In this document: piece after piece, positions 1 to 36,400 of the stretch
How positions within the stretch are numbered: position 1 is the stretch's first letter
Layout: the number at the start of each line of letters is the position of its first letter
Source of the DNA: Echinarachnius parma
Taxonomy: Eukaryota > Echinodermata > Echinoidea > Clypeasteroida > Echinarachniidae
Length of the DNA stretch: 64,000 bases
NCBI GenBank assembly: GCA_037951105.1
Contig: JBAMJV010005549.1
Location: 1 to 64,000, forward strand
Reading direction: 5' to 3'
Position numbers and translations under genes: made by a program
The notes under the pieces: generated by a model
What the model was told of the DNA's origin: nothing
Database searches by the model: none
The model's input: the letters and a program-made list of their open reading frames with translations, nothing else

Positions 1-1251
1 AAGAGTTGAGACGGTTCTTACATGTAATGTTCCATTAATTGATTAATTACCTTTAACTAATCAAAAACTAGATGTGAACAGATATCACCAATCATAATCA
101 GCATCAAGGAAAGTGAAAGATTTGAACAATCATTATAATAATTTTTATATACACTGTACATACATGTGTAAATAAAAAAAATGTCTTTAAAATACTGCCC
201 ACACACTATGTATGTATATTTCAAGTTGACTCAGTGAATTAACGATGATTGCGTCTCAAGTTTCTATGAATAATTTCAATTTATTGCAGTCAGGAAGAAT
301 TAAGGTAGTGAGTAATTGATCAGAGCATACTTAGCCAGTATATCCCAATTAGTATTTGTACATAATTATGAAGCATACAATTAGCCTATAGAAGCATTAT
401 CATTATAAGGCAATGAGTGTCAATGTTGTGCTTTCTTACAAAATCTGAGTTATCATATCTTGATAAATTACACCAAAACATTTGTATATATCAAGGGAAA
501 TTATAGACATAAATATACATGAACCACAACTGATATAAATGTCATGTAGAAAATGAACAGTTTTGCATATATATAATTCACATGATAAAAAGTAATCAAG
601 TACCTTTAAATGCTGTAATGAATGACCTAGCTTTCCTTCACCCTCTGGGATGCCCCCAATTCCCCTGTTTATAGGTCACAGTAAGAGGTTCCTCTCATAA
701 TGCCTTGGTTACAGGGATCATTTACTGTATTAAAACTAATCAGGGTTGGATTTAAAAAGTCAATGGGGGGGGGGGGGGGGGGCACACACTAATGACCTGC
801 ATGCACATATTGTTGGCAGCTTCATTATTCATGTAGTACTGTGTCAGACTGAGTAAAGTAGGGTCATTCCCCATTCAGCCTGAAATAGAATAGAAATGGT
901 CCTATCACTATAAATCTCAGAATCAGTTCATTAGTTATGGGGATCATTAGTGATTCTGAGTAATCTAGAATGGTTTAGAGGTAAATTGTGAGGAGGAGGG
1001 GAGGGGGGGGGGGGGGGGGGGGGGGCTGGGCTATCAGGGAATTTGGCACCTAAGGACCAGCATCCACTGTTTAATTTCCATGTCCAGTGCATCTTCAAAG
1101 CCCAATATTTCTTCCAGATTCATTTGGCTGTCAGCTAGGGGGTCCTTCTTACATGATTTCCTTGGTTATGAGAATTAAAATAGTGTATTTCAACTAATGG
1201 AGCATGGCTTATGGAGTAAATGGGAACAGATCAAAGTATTGAGTAACAAAC
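1..1251. other. Non-coding AT-rich flank with two poly-G tracts
   Basis: I see no coding exon. Uninterrupted G runs lie at about 765-782 and 1003-1025. A short inverted pair around 'tctcagaatca' and 'tgattctgag' sits near 915-960. Nothing else is recognised. Confidence 0.6.
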
Positions 1252-1390
1252 CTGACACTAGTCTGTAGATCATGGGCCTTGAACCTGGCACTAGTCTAGA
1301 ATAGATCATGGGCCTTGAACCTGGCACTAGTCTAGAATAGATCATGGGCCTTGAACCTGGCACTAGTCTAGAATAGATCATGGGCCTTGA
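1252..1390. repeat. 36-bp tandem repeat, about four units
   Basis: The unit begins CCTGGCACTAGTCTAGAATA and ends GATCATGGGCCTTGAA. Three units are virtually identical. The first unit is shorter and diverged (GACACTAGTCTGTAGATC), so the array probably grew from its downstream side. It abuts the TTAA element that follows. Any reading frame across it is a repeat artefact. Confidence 0.9.
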
Positions 1391-1398
1391 ATACTTAA

Positions 1399-1786
1399 AG
1401 GGATCTAGTAACTTTGTTGAGATGTGCAAAAACTGATGAATGGTTGATGCAATGTATACTGTTGTTATCTCATATGTCCTCAGGGTATTGTGTGAAAATT
1501 TCAGGTCAAATGGACAATGTATGGCCAAGTAATGAGCGAAAATGCAAAGTGATATTGGGTGATATTCACCAACTCACTGCATTCACTTTGTACAGGGATG
1601 AAAATCTCGCCCGGAGATTTTCTTATCTAAATACTTCAATCATACATATCTTTGTAATGAAAGGGAAATTTGAAAAACCGAAAGCTGTCCCATGATTTTA
1701 TTGTTAATACGAATACAACAAGGTATAAAGGAACCACTAGAATTACAATTTTATTTTGAGGATTTGGACAATGTTACTAAGTCCCT
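1399..1786. mobile_element. TTAA-flanked miniature element, family A, copy 1
   Basis: This 388-bp element is bounded by TTAA at 1395-1398 and 1787-1790. Its ends are inverted: AGGGATCTAGTAAC on the left and GTTACTAAGTCCCT on the right. Related copies lie at 10412-10676 (left end missing), 42979-43356 and, inverted, 43997-44356. TTAA target sites are typical of the piggyBac and Kolobok superfamilies. No transposase is present. The superfamily call is inference; the repeat structure is seen directly. Confidence 0.8.
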
Positions 1787-2289
1787 TTAAGAGGTCAAGG
1801 TCTGTCCACAAAGAGTACCACTTTGACCACAGAATATTTGTTATTGACTGCAGTGGTTCCATGTTTATTCACATGGTGTTTTTTATTTATTTTGAATATT
1901 TTCAGCTTCCTATATAAGTGACAGTTATTAATCAAATATTTTCAATGTACTTCACAAGTGTTTATTTTTAGCATATATGTAATAAACACTTGCCTTACAA
2001 ATGCAAGTTTGATTCTGATTTGAAAGTTTGGAAGCTCTGTAGAACTGATGAATTAACAAAATAGATCTTTGTGAAATTCCCCACACAATCTCCCACTCAG
2101 TCGGCCAAGTAATACTGTGTGCAACATGTTTGTAACCAATGATCGGTAACCAATGATCGGTAAAATCATCATCATGAATGTATGCGTGTTTCAGTTTGGA
2201 TTTCCCCCTCCTCAGAACCCCCCCCCCCATTAATATTTGGGACTCTGAATCGCATGTTTTAGTCCACATAATGTACATGTGCAGTTGGC

Positions 2290-2515
2290 AACATGCAGTA
2301 GAAAAGTTCACAATCTTTCAACAAAGCTCATTGGAAACATTGTAGAACATTGCCAATTCCATTTTAGCGCCTATCCCCCCCACCCCCCCCCCCCCCCGCA
2401 CAAGTAATAATCCATGTAGTAAAAAATCTTGTGTGTTGGCAACGTGCAGTAGAAAAGCCCCAATCTTTCATCAAGGCTCATTGGAAACGTTGAGGAACAT
2501 TGCCATTTGTAATTG
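2290..2515. repeat. Diverged tandem duplication, about 155-bp period
   Basis: The segment 'gcagtagaaaag...caatctttca...ctcattggaaac...aacattgcca' occurs at about 2290-2355 and again at about 2445-2510 with scattered substitutions. A C-rich run (about 2377-2397) lies between the copies. Confidence 0.75.
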
Positions 2516-2837
2516 ACTCTATCTGGCTGGCATCTGGAGAGATAATCAGTCAGGGTCCGAGTTATATTTAAAAGATGTTACTGACGACAATGGGTAGTCA
2601 GAATAAGCTTCTTAACTCTTTGAGCGCTTCGTTCGACTTTCAGTCACAAACAGCGGCCCGCTTTGTTCGACTTTAGTCACAGACAACGATGCGTGCGGCG
2701 CGCGCATGCGCGCATACAATATACAATGCGTGAGGCGCGCCTAAAATAATCTGGCGATGGGGGGGTCTACTGCACAGTACACAAAGTGTTAAAGGGATGG
2801 TTTCCAAGTGACTCAATACTGCCATTAGCGCTCATTT

Positions 2838-3135
2838 ATATGCTTTAAATTGGTAGTTTGTAATTCCCCTATATTCACATACAAAACATCCTCGGCGAAC
2901 AAATGTCTCTGTCATTTCCCTTTAATATGTTTTTAATCTTCCTCTACATAATTGTATCATTTGCTAAAGAAATGCTATGATTTAAAAAAAAACTGTGATA
3001 CACAACCTGGTCCATTGCAATTCAAGGAATCTTTCATTCCCTAGATTCAAAGTGCTGTACAAAAAACATCCTTAGCAGCCAAACGACTCATTTCCCTTTA
3101 ATACGTTCCTAATCTAGCTCTACATTAAAATGTTG
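2838..3135. repeat. Diverged tandem duplication, about 180-bp period
   Basis: The blocks 'acaaaacatcctcggcgaac...tttccctttaatatgt' (2880-2940) and 'acaaaaaacatccttagcag...tttccctttaatacgt' (3058-3110) are homologous, and so is the sequence after them. No coding potential is seen. Confidence 0.65.
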
Positions 3136-3439
3136 AAACCCCACCCCCTCTAATTCTCATAATATGGTTATCTACTAAACACACGGTATGTAATGAATAA
3201 TGATCCTTTACAAGACATCCACAAGACCACTATGATCAGACCTTCGGTTGAGAGAGAGAAGGGCGCTAAGTCACGTTTTGTAATTCAAGATATAATCATG
3301 TTCAAAGAAACATTGTAGAAACCCAGTAAAGTTCTCTTTTACTTTGATGATAAATATTTCCAAAATCAGAAATAATGATTATCATACAATTTTACACCAC
3401 ACAGACCTAAAAGTTGCAGCGAAAAAATTTATATTTTTA

Positions 3440-3770
3440 TTTTGGGGGCTCCTTTTCGGGGGCTACTTTCCCCATTTTCGGGGCTACTTTTATCATCTCG
3501 GAGGCTACAAATTTTCGGGCTCTTTTTCGAATTTCAGGGGCTACTATTAAGCTCTAATGATGTAAGTGATCATCTTATAAGCATTTGATCACGATCCTAA
3601 CAAGAAAATCCCCCCCCCCCAAAAAAAAATCCCCAAAATCAAAAAAATCAAAATAAAAACAATTTGGGGGGGGGGGGGGGGGGGGGGCTACTTTTTTTTT
3701 CGGGGGCTCTTTTGGGCATTTCTGGGGCGAATTTGCCCGCCGCTTCTGTGTATTTTTTTCGCTGAAAAGT
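3440..3770. repeat. Dispersed G-rich repeat with 'GGGGCTACTTTT' modules, copy 1
   Basis: Repeated GGGGGCTACTTTT and GGGGGCTCTTTT modules surround a C/A-rich stretch and a G run near 3665-3687. The same family recurs at about 8450-8625, 15990-16150 (inverted), 44996-45050, 60880-61015 and 62640-62805. A local open frame rich in Gly, Phe and Tyr is a translation of the repeat and not a gene. Confidence 0.7.
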
Positions 3771-3870
3771 TGTTATGCAGAACTCAATTTAGCAAAAAAA
3801 ATTGACTCAACGACCTTCTCACTCTCGCCCGACGAAACTGTCAGTATCATCCACATGCTCCTAATGTTCC

Positions 3871-4205
3871 TGGGGGGTGTTTCACAAAGATCCTAAGTTG
3901 ATCTTAGCACTAAGATGGTCTTAAATATTATGGAAAGCCATTAGTGTCTTGAAACAGTTTTATAAAAGTTATGTTGAAATGCATTTAATGATGATTTAAA
4001 TCATATATATTTTATAATTATCAAAGAGATTCATAATCTTCACAATCTCTTTGATAATTAGAAAATATATATGATTTGAATCAACATTTTATGCATTTCA
4101 ACATAACTTTTATAAAAACTGTTTCAAGGCACAAATGGCTTTCCATAATATTTAAGACCATCTTAGTGCTAAGATCAAGTTAGGATCTTTGTGAAACACC
4201 CCCCT
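3871..4205. mobile_element. Fold-back element with about 150-bp arms
   Basis: The left arm starts GGGGGGTGTTTCACAAAGAT and the right arm ends with its inverse, ATCTTTGTGAAACACCCCCC. The arms are complementary for about 150 bp, with a few mismatches, around a short centre near 4030-4045, so the transcript or single strand would form one long hairpin. The flanks are also similar to each other ('ctgtcagtat...cctaatgtt' on both sides). An element with the same terminal motif lies at 30791-30949. Confidence 0.85.
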
Positions 4206-4611
4206 GATCAGCCTGTCAGTATATTACCCTCCATGTTCCTAATGTTGCTGGCCATGCATGACTCAGTGTTATGAATCATGGCGGTACAGATGAGCTATCT
4301 GGCGCCGGCTAATACAGGAACCCACCTCGACCCACTTCAGGAAAACCGGGATCCCGGGGCTAATTGAGGTTGTTGCGTCAAACGGATTATAACAACTCAA
4401 ATGATGCAATTGTATCGATGAACAGCCTCCCATTCAAGCGTAATGTAATGCTGAACAGCCTCCAATGAAGTATTCATTGTATTTGCACAGAAAGACACAT
4501 TTTTAATGTGTTTTTTTTTCCAAAGTGTGTCCTTGGCACATAAAAAACAAACATATTTTGTTAAATTATATTGATTAAGTCACCAAATGATGCCCATATT
4601 GCATGTTACTG

Positions 4612-4682
<71 letters not shown>

Positions 4683-4690
4683 ATAGATAT
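4612..4690. repeat. (GATA)n microsatellite at a LINE 3' end
   Basis: About 19 GATA units directly follow, on the minus strand, the 3' end of the retrotransposon fragment that begins near 4690. Several LINE clades end in short tandem repeats, so the array may have been seeded by the retrotransposon tail. Confidence 0.9.
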
Positions 4691-5420
4691 AATGGTTTAT
4701 TTCAGTAAAAAAACATTCAAATGTTACAAACATTGCAAAATACATACATGTACAACGGCAGCCCAAAGGCTGAAATGTTGATGTTTACAATGAAATTAAT
4801 ACATTTAAATACAAATTATATTCATGATATTCAAATTCACATGAGGTCAAAAGAAAAAAATGTATAATCAAAATATAAACTTTTTTTTAAATGTGCACAT
4901 TTTTGTATAGATAACAAAGAAAATGCATGCATAACTGTGGTTTAATTTAATGCAAAGTACATATAAATGGGAAGTAAAAATTTCATTGGCAGTTTAAAAG
5001 ATCAATGAGATATATATGTTATTGCACTATTCCTAAATCTACTTGTTTTACATTTATATTGATTGAAATTTGGTATATATCTCAGAGAAATATTTACATT
5101 TTTTTGTTTGGGTAGCCAATCTTTACAATGTGGGTTATTAGAAAGTGAAATAGCAAATTCAATACAAAGTTTTTCTCTTCTAGTTTGAAGACGTTCAAGC
5201 TTACATTCAATAATTGCATTTTCATAACTTATATAATCTTTCCCTAAAATTATTCTACAAACCCTTCTTTGAACTCTTTCTAAACTCTGCACCTGCTTGA
5301 TAGTCAATCCACCATTAACAACTGGTACACAATATTCTAATATAGGACGAATATATCCAATATAAATTGTAATCAGATGAGCAATAGGTAATTTGTATTT
5401 TTTAACCATTCTAAGCATAT
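4691..5420 (-). mobile_element. Non-LTR retrotransposon fragment, C-terminal part of the RT ORF and 3' end
   Basis: The minus-strand frame through 5002-5463 shows the conserved post-catalytic region of LINE reverse transcriptases: a Y-x-x-Y-I-R-P-I-L-E-Y-C block followed by a Q-x-L-E-R-V-Q-R-R segment. It stops near 5002, and a non-coding 3' tail runs into the GATA array. The frame continues on the far side of an inserted DNA element, at 7354-7795. The features resemble CR1/L2-type LINEs; the clade call is tentative. The copy is truncated and inactive. Confidence 0.8.
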
Positions 5421-7353
5421 GGGCAATTCCACGACATATGGGACATAGATGCCAAAAATCCAAAATGATGTTTGGTTCAAATAACTCATATTTTTTAATA
5501 ATACATGAGTTGAAGTTTAAGGAACAATAATTTTTTTTTCAATGACGTCCATTTTTTTTCTCAAAATGGCCATCAAAGTATAAAAGTAGAAAATATGGTG
5601 ATGGGAAAGATAAATTCACATACATTTTGCTGTCTCTAAATCTACTAAACCATTACTTCAAATGATAAACTTTCACATGAACAGAGTTACCAGAATAACA
5701 CTTTACCAAATGGTATGAACAAAATTGCTGGTTTGATTATTGAATTTGACAAAAATCTTGATTAGCTCAGTTACCATAATGGATGTAACGTCAGTTACCA
5801 AAAACAAGGATTTTTTCAATTTATTCCACAAAGAAGGTGATATATGGGATGCTACTTGAGATTTGTTATCTTTGACCAACTCTCTTTCTATCAATACAAA
5901 AAAAATTGGGATGCCTTCATACCATTGGTAAAAATTGGCTCTTCAAAGTGTGTAACGTCAGTTACCATGTAACGTCAGTTACCATAATTTAACATCAATT
6001 ACCATAATGTAACAACTAACATATGATTTACCAATGGAACAATGATAATTGGATAGATTCATAAACCTTAAGGAGGCACTTGCTAAGTTGTTTAAGCCAG
6101 TTATTATCATGTAAATCAGTATGAAGTTCTTTCAAAAGACTAAACATTATGATGGAGGGGATGTAACGTCAGTTACCAAAATCATGGATTATAAAAATCT
6201 CATTTTAAGTTAAATTTTCATTTGTTTCTCTGTAAGTTTTATCTCCCAGTATGTGCAAATAGGGTGGAAAGCCCTTAATTTATCTGCTTTTGTTAATAAA
6301 GTGGAGTAAAAAAGGCAAAATCCTCTCTTTATTTCCGTGAAAAGGCAAAGGGGCTTACCCCTTAGATCCCCACACCCCATATCCATTCCAAATTATTGAT
6401 AAATCATTGTTTTGAATCTTAAAAGTTAATATATATTTAACATTAAACATGTGACTAGTATGGTATGATTCATGAGGAATCAACAAATTTGTTCTACAAC
6501 CTAAACCTAATTTACATGTGTAACGTCAGTTACCACCCATAGGTAAAGTACATGTAAAACGTCAATTAGCCCCATAGGTCCCGAGTTCCCATTGTTTGAT
6601 CTTTTGCTAGGTAGATATCAGTATTTAACATTTCACTAGTATGATATAATTCTTGATGCAGTGCAAAAACAGTGATAATATCAATTTCATGTAAACCCCA
6701 TAGACAAAGCATTGTAACGTCAGTTACCGTAACGTCAGTTACCAGCATGCTCACAATAAACTTTCCACAGAATTAAAAGAAAATGGACAAAGGTCTCCTT
6801 TCATTTGTGTATATGTTCTTGATGGACCAAGGTATTAATCCATACCCCAAAAATCATTCTAACAAGTTACGGAATTGAAATATTTCAAACTGATTCCAAC
6901 ACATGATTTTTCATGTGTTAAGTCTATGGGAAGTGTAACCGTAACGTCAGTTACGTAACGTCAGTTACCGACGTGCCTTCAGTAAAGTTATCATAGCATA
7001 AAGGGAGATGGTGCTAATTGTTCCATATTTGGTACATCTGTTCCTGGTTACCTAGGGATGATGTCACATCAAACTCATCATTCTAGCAGGTCTGGGACAT
7101 GAGATATTACACTTTGATTCAAGACCATCATTTTGCATGTCTTTTTTGCGTAACGTCAGTTACCGACACATTTTTGCTCGCTGTTCGATTAAAAATTCAG
7201 TTTTGGTGAAAAAATTTATACTGATTTCTTCACTCTCATCAACTATATACATGTATCAAATAATAACCCCCAGGAATCTTTATTTACATAACTACAATGA
7301 AAACAAAGTTGTACAAATCCTACATTGTAACGTCAGTTACCGTGGAATTGCCC
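5421..7353. mobile_element. 1.93-kb non-autonomous DNA transposon with GTAAC-GTCA-GTTAC array
   Basis: The ends are inverted: GGGCAATTCCACG at 5421-5433 and CGTGGAATTGCCC at 7341-7353. They are flanked by the 4-bp direct repeat ATAT (5417-5420 and 7354-7357). Removing the element plus one ATAT restores an uninterrupted LINE reading frame, which confirms the borders. Inside are ten full copies and one copy lacking the final C of the 15-mer GTAACGTCAGTTACC, all in one orientation: 5785, 5952, 5969, 6163, 6520, 6714, 6729, 6941, 6955, 7150 and 7327. Degenerate copies lie near 5990 and 6554. Each has 5-bp inverted arms around a GTCA spacer. The last copy abuts the right terminus. No long ORF is present. 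Confidence 0.9.
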
Positions 7354-7795
7354 ATATGTAATTTTTTGTTGCACTTTTTTAGTATCTCATTAACATGGTC
7401 ATCCCACTTTAAGTTAGATTGAATATACACCCCAAGAATTGTAACTGTTTGAACATTTGGGAGAGGCGATTCATCAATATACAAAGTGTCAGATGGAAGA
7501 GGAGTTTTCATGAAAGTAACTGTCATCGTTATACATTTAAGTGGGTTTAGTTTCAGGTGGTTATTAATTTTTATGGGACCATTCCATTAATTGAGTCAAA
7601 ATATTTTGCATAAATACTGGATCTTGTGATATTCGATTTTCTAATAAGGTGAGATCGTCAACGTACTTAAAGTATGGCAATAGAATATTTTGGCAAGCAT
7701 CATTAAACATTATTAAAAACCAAATTGGGCCCAACTTCGTACCCTGAGGTACCCGAGAAAATGAGTATTTTTACATTCTGACAAAATAGCCACTG
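7354..7795 (-). mobile_element. Non-LTR retrotransposon fragment, RT catalytic region
   Basis: This is the upstream part of the retrotransposon at 4691-5420. The minus strand encodes a V-P-Q-G-T-K-L-G-P motif, a Y-V-D-D catalytic motif and an L-G-V-Y-I...L-K-W-D-D-H-V block, in the order expected for a LINE reverse transcriptase. Frameshifts occur between the YVDD box and the later block. The fragment fades near 7795, so the element is 5'-truncated. Confidence 0.8.
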
Positions 7796-8449
7796 GTAAT
7801 TTATCCTGTGTTTACCCAAGTTAATCCTTTTTAATGAAAAGATATACAAATGTAGTAGTCATGGTTAGGGTCCATGATTGCATTGTTGTCGTTTTTTTCA
7901 ATACAACTAATTAATTTTATTTTTATTAAAGTCATTAACTGTTCACTGTCATGCTTCTTGTGGTAAAAACTGTACTACTTTAATTGTCTCGAGTGATCTC
8001 CCACAAACATTTAATGTTATTCAAACAACTCTCTGACATTATTTATGTATCAAGTAGTGGGTGTTCCACAAGTTATTCCTAGAATATAATGAAGTTTTTA
8101 GTCTTCCCTTGTTTTGTTTTTTCAACACCGGGGATAGAAGTCATCATATATCATATGAGTCATGATTGAAGGATTTTGATATTTCCCAAATTATCTTATA
8201 ACTTGTCATTCTTAAACAGCCAGTCGAAACTGTTGCATTGCATTATGTTGCATTTGGGAATTAAGTGAGTGCTTTCCAAGATATTCCCTTAAGAATAAAA
8301 AAACGTACAAGTTTGTCATTGTTTGTCGTTAATTTTGTAACAAAATGTGATTAAATCATATATCACCTGAGTCATGATTGGAATAATTTTACATTTTCCA
8401 AATGATTGATTGAAAACATCATATTTATAGGGTTCAGGGAAAAAATAGT

Positions 8450-8625
8450 ACTATTTTTCAGGGGCTACTAAATACAAGCTTGCCTGCATGAAAATAACAT
8501 ACAAATTTGTTTTGCATTGAACTCTATGCAAATTTATGGGGGCTCTTTTATGATTTTTAGGGGGCTTTTTGGGGCACTTCAGGGGTGAAATCGCCCTGAG
8601 CCCCCATGTATTTTTTCACTGATAG
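8450..8625. repeat. Dispersed G-rich repeat, copy 2
   Basis: It contains 'TTTTTCAGGGGCTACTAA', 'AAGCTTGCCTGCATGAAAAT' and 'GGGGGCTCTTTTATGATTTT', and ends 'GCCCCCATGTATTTTTTCACTGA'-like. It matches the copies at 3440, 15990 (inverted) and 62640. It lies about 150 bp upstream of the first RAPGEF1 exon seen. Confidence 0.75.
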
Positions 8626-8767
8626 GGTTCATTGCAGTTGGCAATGAAGGCAAATCAATATTCTTGTTTATTATTGTTGTTCTTGAGAATATGGTGTAAA
8701 TAAACTGAGATGTTAAATTTGTATAATAATTAATAATGTTTGTTGTCTTTGTTTCATTTTGATGCAG

Positions 8768-32845
<24,078 letters not shown>

Positions 32846-33420
32846 GGGTCATCAGAGGGGTCAAAGGTCATTTAGCCTGAATGTCATTCAACCTTGGAGG
32901 TCATTGAGTCTAAAGGTCATTGAACTGTGAAAGCCATGAACTTTAACTTTGAATTCACAAAGTCATGACATTTCGTCATCTTGATGTTGGACATATTGCT
33001 TTGGATATCTGGACCAGAAGGTCATGTGGCAGCTGGCAAAGGTCATCTAACTTTGAAGGTCAATGAACTTAAGGGTTGCTGATTTTCACACGTTCTGAAA
33101 TCTTTTCTTGACATTTATTGACTGGTAAGGATTTCTGAGAATATATTATCGAGGAAGCTATGTGATAGCTTTCAAAGGTCATCAAACTATGAAGGTTATC
33201 AAACTTAAAGGGTCTCTGGACCCAAACGATCTGCTTTCACCCATTCTGAAATGTCTGTGCTGCATTAGGAACATAATTTGATCTATCTGAGTATCTCAAC
33301 AAGAAGATAGTAAGACAGATGTCAACTGGAGTCAAATTTTGGAAGGTCATTTAAACTGTGAAGGTCATTATTATTATTATCGGTCATTGAATAAAAACCA
33401 GTATGACCTGAAGGTCAGAA
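32846..33420 (+). repeat. 3' UTR start: decayed copies of the terminal coding segment, AGGTCA-rich
   Basis: Segments resembling the last coding stretch ('atatctgga-gag-aggccatgtggcagctg-caaaggtc') recur at 33002-33047, 33132-33185 and 33275-33330, progressively diverged. Between them 'aaggtcatt-aac' is iterated, giving eleven exact AGGTCA hexamers in about 560 bp. The region follows the stop codon and so is probably transcribed as 3' UTR. Confidence 0.85.
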
Positions 33421-36400
33421 CGTCAAGGTCATGAAACCCAGAAGGCAGGCATCTGCATACACCTCATCCTGGTATCATTTGATGGAAAACGGAATTTTCT
33501 TTATCATCGTATCAGTGTTCATCCATTTTAACACGATTTGATTTGTGTATAACACGCATCCTGCTTGATTTGAGTATGGCACAACACATGCTCTGTGATA
33601 GACCTCAGTCCTTGAGGTGTATGACCTCAAACTTGTGAGACCTCACACATGGTGGTTTGAATATTCTTACAGCATGCTGCAGTGTATAAAGTATAAGCCA
33701 AGAAACTACCGTTTTGGAGTAAAAGAATGGAGTAAATTTAATTTACGATTTTTGTCCCTCAATTTTTTTCTTGAATACCTTGGAATGAATGTGTCAGAAC
33801 ATAGCTATTTGTGATGGAAGCATCGTAAACATTATCAGTATTATCAGGTGTTCAAGCCGAGCAAAGCGCCACCCTTTGTTGATTAATGTTAGCAATCATG
33901 CTCGATATTAACTGACTCTTACTCTAATTGCAATATTTAACCAAGTAGGAACAATTCTGATTGCTAGTTGAGCAAGTAGTTGTACCTGTAAAACAACATG
34001 TGTAGGCTAAATTCTTGCAGTTTTATTCTTGAATTTGCAGTAACTCGTTAACGCTGTAGCTGATTACCGTTGGATATATCAGCTTCACATTATTTATAAG
34101 TGTTACAAATTGGGATTGAATATATATGCATGAAGATCAAAAGCTTTCATGAGATACTATTTTTTATATTGTGTACATGTTCATTTCCTTTTCTATTCCA
34201 TTTTGGAATCTATTTAATTTAAAAGAATCAAAACTATGTGCATGACTATTTCATAGTTTGTTCATGTTTGTTATTTATATAATAACCATGTCTATAAATT
34301 TTGTTTTACCTTTTCACTTAGAAGATTATAACTTCAGAATTCATTACAACATGATTTTTTGTTGCTGTACACACATAACTAAGTAATAGATAGCAAGAGT
34401 GAGAGAATTATGGATTGAATTACATAGAATTTCCTTTTGACAGTATATTTTTAGTTTTCAGTAAAAATCAGTGATAGTGTCCCATTTTGCTGTCTAGCAT
34501 TATCTTGTTTTGGTGAAGAATGTAAGAAATCAATCTCTAAAGTGAAGTGATTTGATATTTTTGTTGTAATCCCGAGTGTAAAGTACATGTAAGTCTTGCC
34601 AATGATTTGTAGCGATAATATTTACAGTAGCTTATCAATCACAACTCTGATCGTTTATTGTCAAAGTGTTTTGAAAGCAAGTCTTCAATTCAGCATTTTC
34701 ATCTCTTGCGAAACAGATCGTGTATTTATAGACTTTATTTCTCTGTTCAATGATGCGCATTGTACGATGAGGATTGACAAATATTTGTTCTGACTTTGAC
34801 GTCGGCGTTGTAACTATAATGTACTTAACAAGAAAGTTTGTCATTTATTTAAAGAGATTATGTGCATGTTTGTATTTGAATGGTATTTATTTTTTATACT
34901 CCAACTGTATTAATATCCATAATAATATGTCATGCTTTTGGCTGTGTTCTGATATGGAAACATGAATTTATGCTCTGTATTATACAGTTTGAAAACATGT
35001 ATTGATATCATATTCTAACTTTATGCAAATAAGAAAAACTTCATTCAGCCGTATAATTTTGTAATAAAAAATAAATTGAGGTATGCATTTGTGATTGTAC
35101 CCTCGTGATTAAAAACAATGAGGATATATCCTTGTGAGTTGTATTATTGTGACGTTCAAGTCACAAATCATTGGATATTCCCAGCAGAAGATGTTAAAGA
35201 TGACTGCATCCTTGATCTAGAGGGCGTATGCCGTATACCCAGGGAAGCGCCATGTTCAAACACGCGCAGCTCGGCACAGCTTATGCACACACACCCGGCA
35301 CTGTAATCAATGGCCCAGCGCAAACAAAAAATAGGCTTTTGCCCCCAAAAATTAATTAAGTCATGTTTTACTGTCCGGCATGGGCAAATACAAAATTTAT
35401 ATTGATTCTGAGGAAATGAGAAAATGTTACTTCATCCTTTGTACAACATCATCAATGTTGAAAATGTTGATCCAATAACAGCTTATTATTTTGTGACAGT
35501 GCGCACATTCAGTAGAATTATTTGCCCTTAAATAAATATTTGTTTTGCGCTAGTAAATTTGCAAGTGGGGGGGGGGGGGGTTTATGTGCCTGTCTTGGCT
35601 GTCATGAAGACATTGCGCTGCCCTGTACACATGTCCAATAACACCCCTCTTGAGTTGAAGATGTAGTCATGTTTAGTCATGAGGGTACATTGACAGGAGT
35701 GTTATGTAATATATGAACGGAAAAGGTTCTGAACCCTCTCAAGTGCAATTTAGTCTTGTAAACAAATGAAGAGAGGTGAAGACTTTGTCATCAGCATATG
35801 TCATATTTTATTTGTAGTGCTCATATATTAAAAGAAAACAGTAATTCTTACACCGTAGATGCTGTGATAGTTGATGTTAAAAGAGTTGTTATAATCTTGA
35901 ACAGTTCAGATAGTGACTAATTATTATATTTGGATTAGTGTGAAACTTTTCTTTATTTAGCTTTTCATCATGACTGTCCTTCAGTTTTTTGTTATACCAT
36001 CATGTATCATCCGCAGACTTTAATTTCATGTACTATGAATTGCACATACATAAATGAATATGTTTACCCTCCCCAGTATAAGGTATTTATTTGTAACATT
36101 TACATAAGATTCTTGCATACAATGTATTTCCTCTTTTTTTTTTACACCTTCAACTCATTTTTGTATTTTACTTTCTTTCCTCTTCAACTGAAACGTCCCA
36201 AGACATGAAATTGTTGAAAGAGTAGCACTTTTGTAACTGTTGCCAAGCGTTTTAATGTAGCTTAGTGTCTAGCTATAGCTATGGATTCCCCCACCCCCAC
36301 CCTACCCCACCCCACCCCCACCCTACCCCACCCCACCCCCATGATAATGAAAGATATCATCAAGGGGGTGTTTTACAAACCCTTACATGAAATCTAGCCT

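Noticed and set aside
2630..2720. Possible promoter in the GCGC-rich stretch
   Set aside because: It is flanked by 'aactctttgagcgc' and 'cacaaagtgttaa', the ends of a TTAA fold-back family, so it is better explained as a repeat.
6161..6177. CRISPR-like direct repeats in 5785-7341
   Set aside because: Spacing is irregular (14 to about 360 bp), the units are 15 bp and the context is a eukaryotic transposon.
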